From: Blasia pusilla | Taxonomy: Eukaryota; Marchantiophyta; Marchantiopsida; Blasiales | DNA: 64,000 nt | NCBI GenBank assembly: GCA_050084515.1 | Contig: CM114273.1 | Coordinates: 25,296,001 to 25,360,000 of the forward strand | Direction: 5' to 3' | Shown here: positions 1-9,735 of the stretch, piece by piece | How the letters are laid out: each line of letters begins with the position of its first letter | How positions within the stretch are numbered: the first letter of the stretch is position 1 | Position numbers and translations under genes: made by a program | Notes under the pieces: generated by a model | The model's database searches: none | What the model was told of the DNA's origin: nothing | What the model saw: the letters and a program-made list of their open reading frames with translations, nothing else

Positions 1-1215
1 TGTTGCAAATGTGGTTGATGCAAATCGAACTCTATAAGAATTTCTCCTTTTTCAATACAGAATTATTATGTAAAATCTCCATTCTCTCAGGATAGGAATC
101 ATGAATGGTAGTGCCAAGACGATCACTTCTTCATAACATGGAACCCCGAAATTCCTAACTATGAAATCCCTGTAAACTACTTTACGTTTTTACACAAGGA
201 AAATAGCACAACTAGTGTTAAACCCTACTTGAGCAGACCTATTAACGTTCATGGATAGGTATATAAGGACATACAAAACGCAACCCCATGTCCTTTCGTA
301 CGTGACTATAAGAAGAATCACCGGAGTTGGAGATTGCATGACTTAGTTCATGAACGCGTCCCCAAAGTGATAAACTAGATAGCGAATGAACCAATGCCTA
401 TCTACAAAGAGAATCTTGATGTGGTACGGGTTAAGGAAAGGAAAATCCGGCACAATTCCTGCTCCATCCCTACTTGACAAACATCCTCTACTCTCCTCTA
501 GAATGGGATTTGGCGGAGTTGCTCTCCTAAAAAGGATAATCCTCTCATTGGGAAAATAACAAGCCAAAATATCCTCTATTTCTAGTATGACTAAACTCAT
601 CTAAGATGACAAGTCTCTCATCTCCACACATACCACACTCTAGAAAATTCTCGAAGAATAGACCAAGTCAAGTTACTCTCCCAAGAGGGGTAATCTACTC
701 TCATTGGAAGAGCAAGCAATCCCAAAGTCATACACTCAAGAGTGACACGAGAGACTCAAGATGTGAAGTAGAAGGTGTTGAACCCTTGAAGATCCCTCTT
801 TTTTATATACTCACAAGGGATCCACAAGAGTACGAAATAGGGCTAATCTTATCTTGTGCCACATGGCTTCCTCTCAAGGCTTAACCAATCATATTTTGAC
901 ATAAGTAGATTACCTCTTGTCTCTTCTAAAATATCCTATTTTACTCCTTTTATATCTTCCAAACTATCCCACCAACCCTAGCCACCAATCAAGACTACTT
1001 TTGTTTTTGTTTGATTAAAGCACAAACCCCACTACGTTACTTTTCTAATCTCATCTTTGATTTATTATCTCTTTTCGTAAAGTTGGGCCCGCGCAAATGA
1101 GTCACCCTAAAGAGGTTTAAACATGAGAATTTTATTTTCCTAGGCTAATTACTTAATACTAATAAAACTCTCTCTAATACTTAATGATATAGGAGTTTAC
1201 ATAGCGGGTACGACA
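1..1215 (-). repeat. LTR-like repeat L0, copy A (minus-strand gypsy element E0)
   Basis: Closely similar along its length to 20313-21545, in the same orientation. In minus-strand order it follows the pol fragment at 1216-1813, as a 3' LTR would, although RT, RNase H and integrase are missing between them. It contains several variants of a short motif built around CTCTCATTGGAAGAGCAAG. The left end is cut by the window, and the right boundary is uncertain between 1200 and 1220. A minus-strand stretch of about 85 codons at 343-600 is conserved in other copies. It could instead be a separate LTR inserted into E0 pol. It is non-coding as far as I can tell. Confidence 0.6.
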
Positions 1216-1813
1216 TCGTGGTACTGGTATGGGTTTCAAATCCCAAGGCACATGTGGAATTATGAAAATAACCATCGGTATCATCACACTCTCATCTACA
1301 CAACCAATTTCTTGTGTAGTAAAGAAGAAGGCCTTACGATGTATTCTTAACATCTTTCCAAAGTTTTTTTCTTTCAATTTTAGTAAGAAACTCATCCCTT
1401 CCAATTTGCAAACGATCTTGCGTCTCTCCCGTGAACTTGTGTCCAATCTTCCTTATATTACGTAGAGTTGGCTCCATTGATGCACGTTGTACTTGTTTCT
1501 CACAAGCCTCTAGTAGTTGAGTAGCCATTGGTTTCACCTTTCAAGCGAATGTCTTGTACTTTGTGTGCACTCGTGCCTCCATGGGATGTTCTTCTGCCTC
1601 AAACTCGTGCACATCTGCTTCCTTCAAAGATTGATATCCATCTTTTCCTTCCATGAACCTTGCTATTTCTTCATGAAACTCATACGAATGAATTGTAATG
1701 ACCCTTATTTTCAACGAACCGGTGTTCATGAGGATGAAAACCTCCTCAAAAATATCTCCAAAACCCTCTTCTTCATACATCCTACTAATGAACTCTTCTT
1801 CTAATAAAACTCT
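1216..1813 (-). pseudogene. E0 gypsy pol fragment: protease-RT spacer
   Basis: Reading the minus strand from about 1813 down gives a long open stretch with one in-frame stop near 1538, then a frameshift near 1340. The last part has the signature of the segment just before reverse transcriptase in this gypsy class: an F-F-T-T-Q-E-I-G-C-V block followed by I-P-H-V-P-W-D-L-K-P-I-P-V-P. The RT fingers that should follow are absent; the frame runs into repeat L0. Upstream in minus-strand order the frame is interrupted by insertion E1, and the protease that should precede it lies at 8122-7826 and 18969-18480. Assignment to gypsy pol rests on recognising this spacer, not on a catalytic motif. Confidence 0.6.
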
Positions 1814-1818
1814 CTTTT

Positions 1819-2239
1819 ATTTTAACAAACCCTTCTTTTACCAGAGTTTTTTAGTCATAGTTAAATTAGAATCTATAACATATGGCGCATAAGTGGGAAA
1901 TAATCAACAAAAAATAGAAAAGACAAGATACATAAGATAAAGATGAGATTGGGGCCATAGGTTGTAAAAAGTAAGGATGAGGTTGAGATAAAGATGAGAA
2001 TGAGTCCACATGTTGGTGAAAAGGAAGATAAGGATGAAGTTAGGGAAGACGAGGTAGGGAAATTTGAGTCCTAAGGAGATCATCTCTGCTATGAGAGTAC
2101 GACACGTAGCATAAGGATAGGTAGAACTAATTTTTCTTCATTGTACCTATCTCTAAGTATATAAAGGAAGAGGAGAGACCTCGAGGGGCATTCTACCTTT
2201 GAGCAACTCTAGAGTGGTTCCGTGAGCTAGAGAGTTACA
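1819..2239 (+). repeat. E1 5' LTR
   Basis: Aligns with 7416-7825. Shared blocks include the stretch reading GAAAAGGAAGATAAGGATGA, the CACGT(A/G)GCATAAGGATA block, the TATA-like AGTATATAAAGGAAG at about 2157-2171, and the end GAGAGTTACA. The first 20 or so bases are diverged, so the start is approximate. Confidence 0.8.
2155..2172 (+). promoter_or_regulatory. TATA box of the E1 5' LTR
   Basis: AAGTATATAAAGGAAG lies about 75 bases before the LTR end. The same motif is present in the 3' LTR at about 7741-7758 (AAGTATATAAAAGAAG). Conservation between the two LTRs supports it as the element's RNA polymerase II core promoter. Confidence 0.6.
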
Positions 2240-2240
2240 A

Positions 2241-2253
2241 TGGTTTGAGAGCA
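2241..2253 (+). other. Possible E1 primer-binding site (degenerate initiator-Met tRNA type)
   Basis: TGGTTTGAGAGCA begins two bases after the LTR end. It differs at two positions from the TGGTATCAGAGCA primer-binding sequence that many plant retrotransposons use and that is intact at 62722. Position and similarity support the call, but it also begins a stretch resembling repeat L0. Confidence 0.4.
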
Positions 2254-2680
2254 AAGTTGTTCTTCCAATGAGAATGGATTACCCCTCTTGGAAGGGTGAC
2301 CAAGTAATGATATACTATCAAGAGTTAGATAGGTTGTTAGAGGCTGGCAGTGGCTTTGAGTTGCAAGAAGAGTAAGGGAGAAGGGTTATTTTGCAAGTAT
2401 TGGATGGAAGGGGAGCGAGAATGGCTCCTAAATTTTCCATTTCTTAATCCATTCACCATCAAAATCTTATATGTAGATAGACACTAGTTCACGAGATACC
2501 TTGTATATCACTTTGGAGAAGTTTCATGACGTAAGTGATGGAGTTTCACTTCCCGGTGATCATCCCTATTTTTACATATGATCGTGTATGGGATTGTACT
2601 ATTTATATATTATTTTGGATGCAATATAGAAAATGGATTTAAATAGGCCCCCATAAGTATTTTTAACACTCAATATATAG
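2254..2680 (+). repeat. L0-like segment in the E1 leader, opposite orientation
   Basis: Between the E1 LTR and gag lies sequence that matches the reverse complement of L0 copy A (about 250-600) and copy B (20560-20900). The peptide-like stretch conserved in those copies reads here on the plus strand near 2430-2530 (F-P-F-L-N-P, then V-D-R-H, then Y-L-V-Y-H-F-G-E), with stops. Either a fragment of L0 was inserted into E1, or the two elements share a leader module. Confidence 0.55.
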
Positions 2681-2791
2681 TCCATGTGGTTTGTCAACCT
2701 AAGGTAGCATATAGAGAGTTTATGGTGAGGAAGTTTGGCCAAGAGTATTATGATGAAGTCATTGCGTCAACATTGCTTTTTGTAGTCCCTA

Positions 2792-4032
2792 TTGTGCAAA
2801 ATTGGCAGGTGTATATCTCAATCTTATATTAGAGTGGTAGTAAAGGGTCACGGGAAAGTGAGAATGATCATGGAAGAAACTTTGAGGAATATGATTCGTG
2901 AATTGAGAGAGTTGAGAGTTGCATTTGATCAAAGTCAAAACCAAGTCCAAGAATTAGAGCAAGAAGTTGCTTCGGTCAGAAATATGATAGTAGAGAGAGA
3001 GAGAGAGGGAGAGAGAGATTTCTTCCGATAGGTGGGATGGAGATGGAAACAAGGAGTGTCGTGACTTTAGAGGAGAGTGAGGAAACCGAAGAGCACGAGC
3101 AACATAAAGAGTGATGGAGATGAATGCCCAAGCATCATTGACATTGAAAATGAAAAGGACATGTAAGTTAGAACTGTATAAAGGAAGTCGAGCCATGGGA
3201 TATTAGAGGATTCGATCACTCGAATGGAAATCCATTTATCCTTTTTCAACATTGATGATTATATTGTAGGGATATTTGTAAGATCTTGGTTAATCGATCG
3301 AGCATTGTTGTGGTATCAAGGATGGGAGAGATCCTTGATTGAAATGTAAGTCAACAAATCACATGGAACGGAATGAAGCAAGGGCTGTTGCAAAATTTCC
3401 AAACTATGGATCCAATCCTCACTACTAGAATAAAATTATGGCAACTAGAGTAGAAAGGTACTGTGGAGGACTACATTGAAGAGTTTTGTGACTTGCAGAT
3501 ACAAATCTCCCACATAAGTGGGGCAAAAGCTCTCGATATGTTCAAGAGAGGTTTGAAGAGGAGAGTGCGTTAAGAGGTGATTTGAGACAACCCGAAAGAT
3601 ATCAATAAAGGAATCGCATGTGCCCAACATATGGCAAATGTGTACAAAGAAGGAGGAGAGATGGTTACTTCCATGAACAACCACGAGGGGCCCACACCCA
3701 TGGAGGTGGATAATCTTCGAGCACGAGATGGTTATGCGCCAAAAATATGTGATAGAAGGATGTCAATGGAGAGCAATCAGAACCCCAACATACGAGGTAT
3801 TGCTCCTCGAAGTGACGGGCTCGCGATTCCTAGAGGAGGGAGAGATTTCGGAGTCCGAAGGTATAGACGCCAATGTTTTGAGTGTGGTATGTATGGTAAT
3901 ATAGCCATGAATTTTCATCTTCTTAAGCTCGGAAATAGGCCATATCGTTTCCCTCTTAATAATATTGAAAGAAGATATATGCAAGAAGATGATGAAGAAG
4001 GCGGACCTAGGGGAAACGCCAACCACCAGTAA
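2792..4032 (+). pseudogene. E1 gag remnant with degenerate zinc knuckle
   Basis: An N-terminal helical stretch (2862-3020) with coiled-coil-like spacing is followed by a gag core near 3250-3640 in broken frames, then an open stretch at 3631-4032. That last part holds C-F-E-C-G-M-Y-G-N at about residues 80-88, where a CX2CX4HX4C knuckle is expected. The His and last Cys are replaced, so the nucleic-acid-binding knuckle is dead. A short GA run at 2994-3020 lies inside the frame. Gag would form the cytoplasmic capsid-like particle. It is called from position between LTR and protease plus the knuckle remnant. Confidence 0.65.
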
Positions 4033-4164
4033 TCTCGCCTCGCGGATATACTGGTTAAAAAAAAGGAGGAAAGGCGATGGTCGACATAAACATGTGGAGG
4101 TAAATGGTTTGAAGAGAGGAGAAACGCGTCTCACTGTTATAGATGGAGAAGTAGAAGGATCCCA

Positions 4165-4430
4165 AGTTAGTGTTGATTGATCCCGATACAACAAAAAACT
4201 TCCTTTCAAGAGCCATAATTATGAAGTTGGGCTTAGCTTTAGAGAGGGATCAAAAAGAAAAGGTATAATTTCCAAACGGTCAAATAGAAAAGATTGAGAA
4301 GCTTCCTCGAATGATAGAGTTCAAGATAGGAAAATATCATGAAGAGTTGAAGATGAATGGCATTAGATTAGCGTGTTATGATATTATCTTGGGCACGCCT
4401 TGGATGGAACAATACAATCCAAAGGAAGAT
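4165..4430 (+). pseudogene. E1 retropepsin (aspartic protease) remnant
   Basis: The frame near 4167 reads A-L-I-D-P-D-T-T, occupying the place of the usual D-S-G-A-T catalytic turn. It continues to D-I-I-L-G-T-P-W near 4380, the conserved flap-distal motif of Ty3/gypsy proteases (I-L-G-x-x-W). The catalytic Ser/Gly are altered and a stop lies near 4432. The protease would mature the gag-pol polyprotein. It sits directly before RT, as in chromoviruses. Confidence 0.65.
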
Positions 4431-4599
4431 TAGAGAAAAAAATTTGTGAAGACCTAAGAGTGGAAGCTTTATGGAGATAGAGTCAGATCATATCCTAGAA
4501 TCCTACCCCTATATGTTATAGGAAAAACTGCCATCAAACATCAAGATGTATGTTTCCTAAGTTTAATAAGAGATGTTGGTGGTTTGAAAAAATATTCAG

Positions 4600-5500
4600 A
4601 GATACCAAACGACTTGAGAGAAGTATTGGAGGAATATAAAGATGTATTCCCAAATGATTTACCATCAGAATTACCACCCAAATGGAGGGTAGACCACAAG
4701 ATCAAGGCCCTTCTAGAAAATACACCACCATGTAAGGCTCCTTATTGCTTAGCTCCAAGGTAATCAAAAGAATGCAAATCCCAAGTGGAGGAGATGTTGC
4801 AGAAAGACTTCATCCAACCAAGCGTCTCGCCATATAGAGCTCATATTCTTTTTGTGAAAAAAAAAGATGGAAGCATGCGAATGTGTATCGACTATCAAGC
4901 ACTGAATCAACAAACAGTAAAAACAAATATCTATTACCAAGAATGGATGATTTGTTCGACTAGCTACTAGGAGCAAAATACTTCACCAAACTTAATCTTA
5001 GAAGCGGCTACAACCAAATTTGAGTTGCGGATGAAGATGTGCCCAAGACTTCTTTTCGTACTAGGTATGGACATTTTGAATACTTAGTCATGTCATTTGG
5101 TCTTACTAACACACCTTCAACCTTTGTGGGCCTAATGAATGATATCGTTCGTCCATATTTATATAAGTTTATATCGTATTCTTAGATGATATCTTGGTCT
5201 ATAGTAAAATCGTAAACGAGTATATAAATCATCTACGAGAAGTCCTTCAAATCCTAAGAGATAATGAGTTGTATGCTAAAGCTTCAAAATGTGAGTTTAG
5301 TAAGATAGAAGTTAATTATCTAAGGCATCAAGTAAGCGTAAAAGGCATTCAAGTGATAAGTGAGAATGTAGAAGCGATCCAAAAATGGAGTGCACTTGAG
5401 GATCAAACTCAATTGAAGAGTTTTTTAGGGTTAAAAGGATTCTATCAAAGATTTGTTAAAGGTTTTGCTCAAATTGCATAATCCTTGAAAACTTTACTAG
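4600..5500 (+). pseudogene. E1 reverse transcriptase remnant
   Basis: The linker ends in a D-V-F-P block near 4640. RT begins with an F-I-Q-P-S-V-S-P-Y block, then F-V-K-K-K-D-G-S and M-C-I-D-Y-Q-A-L-N (4785-4920). Palm motif: F-L-D-D-I-L-V-Y-S at about 5179-5205, so both catalytic Asp codons of the YxDD box survive although Tyr is Phe. The thumb and connection follow at 5194-5481 (F-L-G-L-K-G-F-Y-Q-R-F). Stops and at least one frameshift break the enzyme. It would copy element RNA into DNA in the particle. Confidence 0.85.
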
Positions 5501-5504
5501 GGAA

Positions 5505-5890
5505 AGGACAAAAATGGAATTTTTGCACATCATAAGAGATTTCTTTTCAATCATTAAAGGATGCTTTAGGTATTGGCATTGGAGGAGTACTACAACAAGA
5601 ATAGGAGGATGGATGACATCCTATTGCCTTCTTTTCCAGCAAGTTATTGCCAGCGTAGCAAAACTACCATACAATTGAGTGAGAAGAATTTGTTATTGTA
5701 TTGGCAACCAAACATTGGAAACATTACTTGGGCGATAAGGAGTTTGTAATAGAGATTGGTCACAAGCCCTTGGTCTACTTAGAGTCCCAAAAAGAGCTCT
5801 CAAAATGCCAAATTTGATGGGCATAATGGCGACAAAACTTCACCAAGAAAATTATCTATGTGGAAGGAAAGAACTAGTTGGCGGCCGCCC
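5505..5890 (+). pseudogene. E1 RNase H remnant
   Basis: In broken frames after RT one can read a P-I-A-F-F-S-S-K-L-L block near 5620, then A-T-K-H-W-K-H-Y-L-G and I-G-H-K-P-L-V-Y-L near 5705-5785. These are typical of gypsy RNase H (the H-x-P-L before the final helix). Several TAG/TAA codons interrupt it. RNase H removes RNA from the RNA/DNA hybrid. Its position between RT and integrase agrees. Confidence 0.7.
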
Positions 5891-6092
5891 TGACTCTTAT
5901 ACCACAAATGAATAATATGTGTGAAGTGGAGATTCACTTTGGTTGGTGGAATTTATTTTCAAAAGTGACAAAGGAGAACGAAGAAATTGATATTCAAGCC
6001 AAAAAAATACATATGGCTCAAGGATTGGTTTTTCAGAATTGTAGATCCCCCAAGATCCACACTTACGCACTAAAATATTGTCTGAAGCTCTA

Positions 6093-6703
6093 ACGACGCA
6101 ATCATTACGGGTCATATGGGAACTAAAAAAACCTTAGAGAGATTACAACGGGCATACTATTGGCCCAAAATGAGAGAAGATGTTGCCATACATGTAAGGA
6201 GTTCTATGATTTGTCAACAAATCAAGGCTAATAACACAAAACCAGCAGGATTGTTACAATCCATCCAAACATCTAAAAAATGTTGGGAACAAGTCACTAT
6301 GGATCTTGTTTGTAAGCTACGATGTAAGATCACGGGATATGACTCTATTGTAGTCTTTGTGGATAGACTAAGCAAGATGATACACCTTCGTTCGACTAAG
6401 AAGATTGTCACTATACTAGAGTTGGCTAGGATCTTCATCGAGACAATCTTTATCTATTATGGTCTTCCTAAAGTGCTTATCATTGATATGGGAATCCATT
6501 TCACGAGTCTATTTTGGAAGATTTTCTTTGGATTGCTCCAAACTAAACTAGCCATGTCTAAAGCTTATCACCCTCAAATTGATGAACAAACTAAAAGGGG
6601 CAACCGTACCATTGAGGATATGCTGCGTGCCTTAACATTGGAGGATCAACAAGGATGGGTTGTTACCATCCTTGTTGATATCATTCATTGTTACCCTAAG
6701 TAG
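6093..6703 (+). pseudogene. E1 integrase remnant (zinc-binding and catalytic core)
   Basis: The plus-strand frame 6116-6703 (195 codons) starts in the HHCC domain (G-H-M-G then Y-Y-W-P-K-M); the Cys pair is reduced to one Cys. In the core, the first Asp is at M-D-L-V, the second at I-I-D-M-G, and the third position reads D-E-Q-T-K-R-G-N, where Glu before Arg is expected, so Glu has become Lys. The DDE triad is therefore incomplete. The frame ends at a TAG where the C-terminal domain should continue. Integrase joins the cDNA to host DNA. Confidence 0.85.
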
Positions 6704-6984
6704 GATTCTCATACAGTAACTCCATGAACTCTTCCAATAAGGCAACACCATTATTTTTAATGCATGGCGAGCATCCCTTAATTCCTTCTAGTCTCACTCG
6801 AATAGGGAAAAGTCTGAGGAAACCTACAAAGGTAGTTGTAGTTAATGAGTTTGTGGATCAGATTTAGAAAGGGATGCAACTTGCTAAGGAGAAGTTGGCT
6901 ATTGCCCAAAATTAGAAACAAAATATGCAGATACTCATCGTCGAGATGTCGAGTTATTTTGATGGGACAAGTTTTGGTTAATAA

Positions 6985-7345
6985 CAACCAATTTATCATT
7001 AGTAAGAGTTTGTAAGCTTAATCCTCGCTATATTGGGCCTTTCACTATGCTAGAAAAAATGGGCGCCGTGGTGTATAAGCTAGACCTATCGATGCATATG
7101 AAAATCCAACTTATGTTTCATGTCTATATTCTTTGACCGTTTATTCCACGCCCTAAGAGATTTAAGGGAAATATTTTCCCTCCACCACTACCTTAAATAG
7201 TCGGAGATCATGAAGAATTTGAAGTGGAACGTATCTTGAAGAAACGCACTCGAGGAGCTCATCACCAACGAGTTGAATATTTGGTCCAATAAAATGATAC
7301 CCATTATTTGAGGCCACATGGGAGCCCTCAACCACCTTGGCCAAC
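6985..7345 (+). pseudogene. E1 integrase C-terminal domain plus chromodomain
   Basis: Near 7020-7130 the frame reads P-R-Y-I-G-P-F then V-V-Y-K-L, the GPY/F module of gypsy integrases. After a short break, 7207-7340 reads E-E-F-E-V-E-R-I-L, then V-E-Y-L-V-Q followed by a TAA in place of the usual Trp codon. That is a chromodomain core (two strands before the missing aromatic-cage Trp). Chromodomains of this class read histone marks and bias integration into heterochromatin. It is broken by at least three stops. Confidence 0.75.
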
Positions 7346-7400
7346 GCACCATTAATATAAGAAGAGTTTGAAAGTTCTCACAACAAGGACGTTGTGTCTT

Positions 7401-7415
7401 AAATAGGGGGAGGTT
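7401..7415 (+). other. E1 polypurine tract
   Basis: A purine-rich run, AAATAGGGGGAGGTT, directly precedes the 3' LTR start TGTAACC. This is the expected site and composition for priming of plus-strand DNA synthesis. Confidence 0.7.
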
Positions 7416-7825
7416 TGTAACCGTCCTTTGTTATTCATAGTTAAGTTAGAATCTATGACACACAACGCATAAGAAAGAAAGAAAGAATCAACCAAAAATA
7501 TAAAAGACAATATACATGAGATAAAGATGAGAGTGAGGGAATAGGTTGGATGAAAGTAAGGATGAGGTTGAGAAAAAGATAAGAGTGGGTCCACAAGTTG
7601 GTGAAAAGGAAGATAAGGATGAGGTTGGGGAAGATGAGGTAGGGACATTAGAGTCCAAAGGAGATCCTCTTATGCTATGAGAGTAGGACACGTGGCATAA
7701 GGATAAGTAGAGTTAATTTGTCTTCATTGTACCTATCTCGAAGTATATAAAAGAAGAGGAGAGGCCTTGAGGGACATTCTATCTTTGAGCAACTCTATAG
7801 AGGTTCTGTGAGTTGGAGAGTTACA
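7416..7825 (+). repeat. E1 3' LTR
   Basis: Starts TGTAACCG after the polypurine tract and ends GAGAGTTACA, giving TG...CA ends. About 410 bp. It is clearly related to 1819-2239 but with many differences, so the insertion is old. Confidence 0.85.
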
Positions 7826-8122
7826 TATGCTAGCGGTAGACTTTCTTTCTTCTGCACCCCCATATTCCCGCTCTACAAGAGTGCTAACTAAAAATCCGAA
7901 AACTCTTTGTGTACCTTCATATGACCATGTCTCAACTTCTCCCTATTCCTTTCATGACCTACTCATATAGTAAGGAATTGAAACTTCTAATGCGGAAATA
8001 ATTAGACCTATCATCCATCACTTTGGTCTCCATCCTAGATGTTGTGATGTAAGGTTTTCCAAGAATCACAAGATAAGCAACTCCATTCTGAACAAAGAAA
8101 TTTTGCTTAATCAACACATCTC
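7826..8122 (-). pseudogene. E0 protease, C-terminal half
   Basis: The minus strand reads N-F-F-V-Q-N-G-V-A-Y then V-I-L-G-K-P-Y-I-T and M-E-T-K-V-M-D-D. This is the distal half of a gypsy retropepsin (V-I-L-G-x-P-Y is the conserved I-L-G motif). The proximal half, with the active site, lies 10.3 kb away at 18969-18480. Element E2 with its 4-bp target duplication separates the two halves. Past the protease the frame acquires several stops before meeting the E1 3' LTR. Confidence 0.75.
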
Positions 8123-8634
8123 TGTCATGTCTTTTAGGATAGATCGGTGAGATCTAGTAGCGCACCTTTGGAGATACTAGAGGGAAACCTCATGAGGTCA
8201 AGGATGACCTGCTGAGGCCACGGATAACCTGCGAGCGCAGATTTCCCCTTCGTTTCGGCTCATTTGGAGCACTATAGAGAAACTTACTATGTTGGGTGAG
8301 TTTCCATTTGGAGCATAGTTTACTTCCACTTTGGAAAGTGGCCCTTGACCCACTACAGCAGGTTAAGAGCCAAGGAGGTGACGCACGAGCATAGGTTAGT
8401 GAGGAGAGAGCTTGGGAGAGGAAAAGGGATATACCTCCAAGAGAGAGAGCTTGAGAGCTCATTCTCTCTTTGTTGAACCTCCTAGCATGAGGCGGCGGAG
8501 CTATGGTCTTGCTTGCCTTGTGTGTGTAACCCAAGCCTCTCATTAGGAGAGTGGGTTTGGTTTGATATGAAAGAGAGTGCACACCATGGAGAGATTGGTG
8601 TGAGACATTGATATGAGATCTACTTGATTTACAA
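8123..8634 (+). repeat. E2 5' LTR (3' end missing)
   Basis: Aligns with 17858-18356: shared CTTTTAGGATAGATCG start, the GACCCACTACAGCAGGT-type block, a GAGAGAGAG run, and AGATCTACTTGATTTA. The last ~110 bases present in the 3' LTR (TTGGAGATATTTTGG to GCGCACGACA) are not found here, so the 5' LTR appears truncated where it meets the leader. Confidence 0.75.
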
Positions 8635-9314
8635 AGAGAGAATGATCTCTCAAGCATAAGAATGTGAGAGCTACAATGGAGGTGTTTTTGGTGCTCGCTG
8701 TTGGTTGCAAGTTGGGGACCGTGTTCCTTACTTCATGGCTCACGAGAGTGCTCACGCGGGCAGGAGCCATGTAGTTTGTTGTTTTCCCTCTGGGGATTTT
8801 TCGTACAGGAGAGTGGCACGCGGAAGCGCTGCCCAAATTTTGGTAGAGATTGAGTATGGGGTAGGTTTGCTCCATGTATATGCTCTCGAGAGCACTGTGT
8901 AGCTCTTTGGTTTGTTGTGTGATAGGTTTCATATTTTTTTGGGAGAAATCGGTGCGGAAGCGCTGCTGAAATTTATGTAGGAGAAGAGGCGTTGGGCTGC
9001 ACTACAATCCCCTTTTTTTTGTGTGTGAAGATCAAATGGAAAAACCAATTTGACGAGATCGTAGATTAGGAAGCTGTGTACACCGTTGAACAAATGGTGC
9101 GCAATTTTGAGTTTGGAGCACAAAGTTATGGTTGATTAAGCAAGCTGCCATAGCCAGCGTGCTACCATGTGAGTGAAACTTCAAATTGACTTTGGTAAAA
9201 TCATTATTTGAGAGGTAGAAAAGTAAACATCAATTATCTTTGAGGACCAGACAAGTGAAGAGCTACTTGGATTTAAAAAGTTGAGGGAAAAATTATGGTG
9301 GTAGAGTTGACCCA

Positions 9315-9735
9315 TGTGAGAAAACAGAAAGTGACGAAATCACTGAAATCTTTATAAAACTTAGAGATACAAAGATGCCTAGTCCATCCGTGCGCTAACT
9401 GAAGAGCTTCGATGGAACTTGAACATGGAGATAACTCGACATACGAGAATGCGCTACCGTTGCGGCTCCCAACTATTTCACTACTCGGGAAACTAGGGTT
9501 TTTTACCTATTTTTCTTCATTTCTATTAATATAACAATCTTGCATCAGGATGCCCCGCATCCTGATGCAATATAGGGTTAGAAAATCCTAATAACGCTTC
9601 TCTAGAAACTACCTACGTCATATTACTATGACTTCTTTGCCGTCTAAGTCGGAACCATCAATCTAGGCTTCTCCTCATACAAGGGGGCCGATCATATTAA
9701 TGTTGCTCGGAGAAGTGGATGTTGAGAATCCAACA
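9315..9735 (-). mobile_element. Solo Ty1/copia LTR with perfect target duplication
   Basis: The reverse complement matches the copia 5' LTR at 62301-62721; both are 421 bp. Ends in the forward direction are TGTGAGAAAA and GAATCCAACA. The flanks are ACCCA at 9310-9314 and again at 9736-9740, a perfect 5-bp duplication. No internal copia sequence is attached, so it is a solo LTR left by LTR-LTR recombination. It landed in the leader of E2 and is younger than E2. It contains a perfect 13-bp-arm palindrome near 9553-9581. Confidence 0.92.
9553..9581. repeat. Perfect palindrome in the solo copia LTR
   Basis: TGCATCAGGATGC, a three-base CCC centre, then GCATCCTGATGCA: 13 paired bases. The matching place in the 62301-62721 LTR retains only the outer arms. 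Confidence 0.8.

Larger units (their letters stand above)
1819..7825 (+). mobile_element. E1: degenerate Ty3/gypsy chromovirus with two LTRs
   Basis: A complete but dead element of about 6 kb with domain order LTR, gag, protease, RT, RNase H, integrase, chromodomain, LTR. The two LTRs (about 1819-2239 and 7416-7825) align along their length, each with a TATA-like AGTATATAAA in the same place. The order of pol domains and the terminal chromodomain define a chromovirus. Every coding section has stops or frameshifts. It sits inside the minus-strand element E0, between E0 protease (7826-8122) and E0 pol spacer (1216-1813). I found no convincing target-site duplication because the 5' LTR start is eroded. 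Confidence 0.85.

Noticed and set aside
2241-2253. Certain primer-binding site for E1
   Set aside because: Listed only as possible because it has two mismatches and merges into L0-like sequence.
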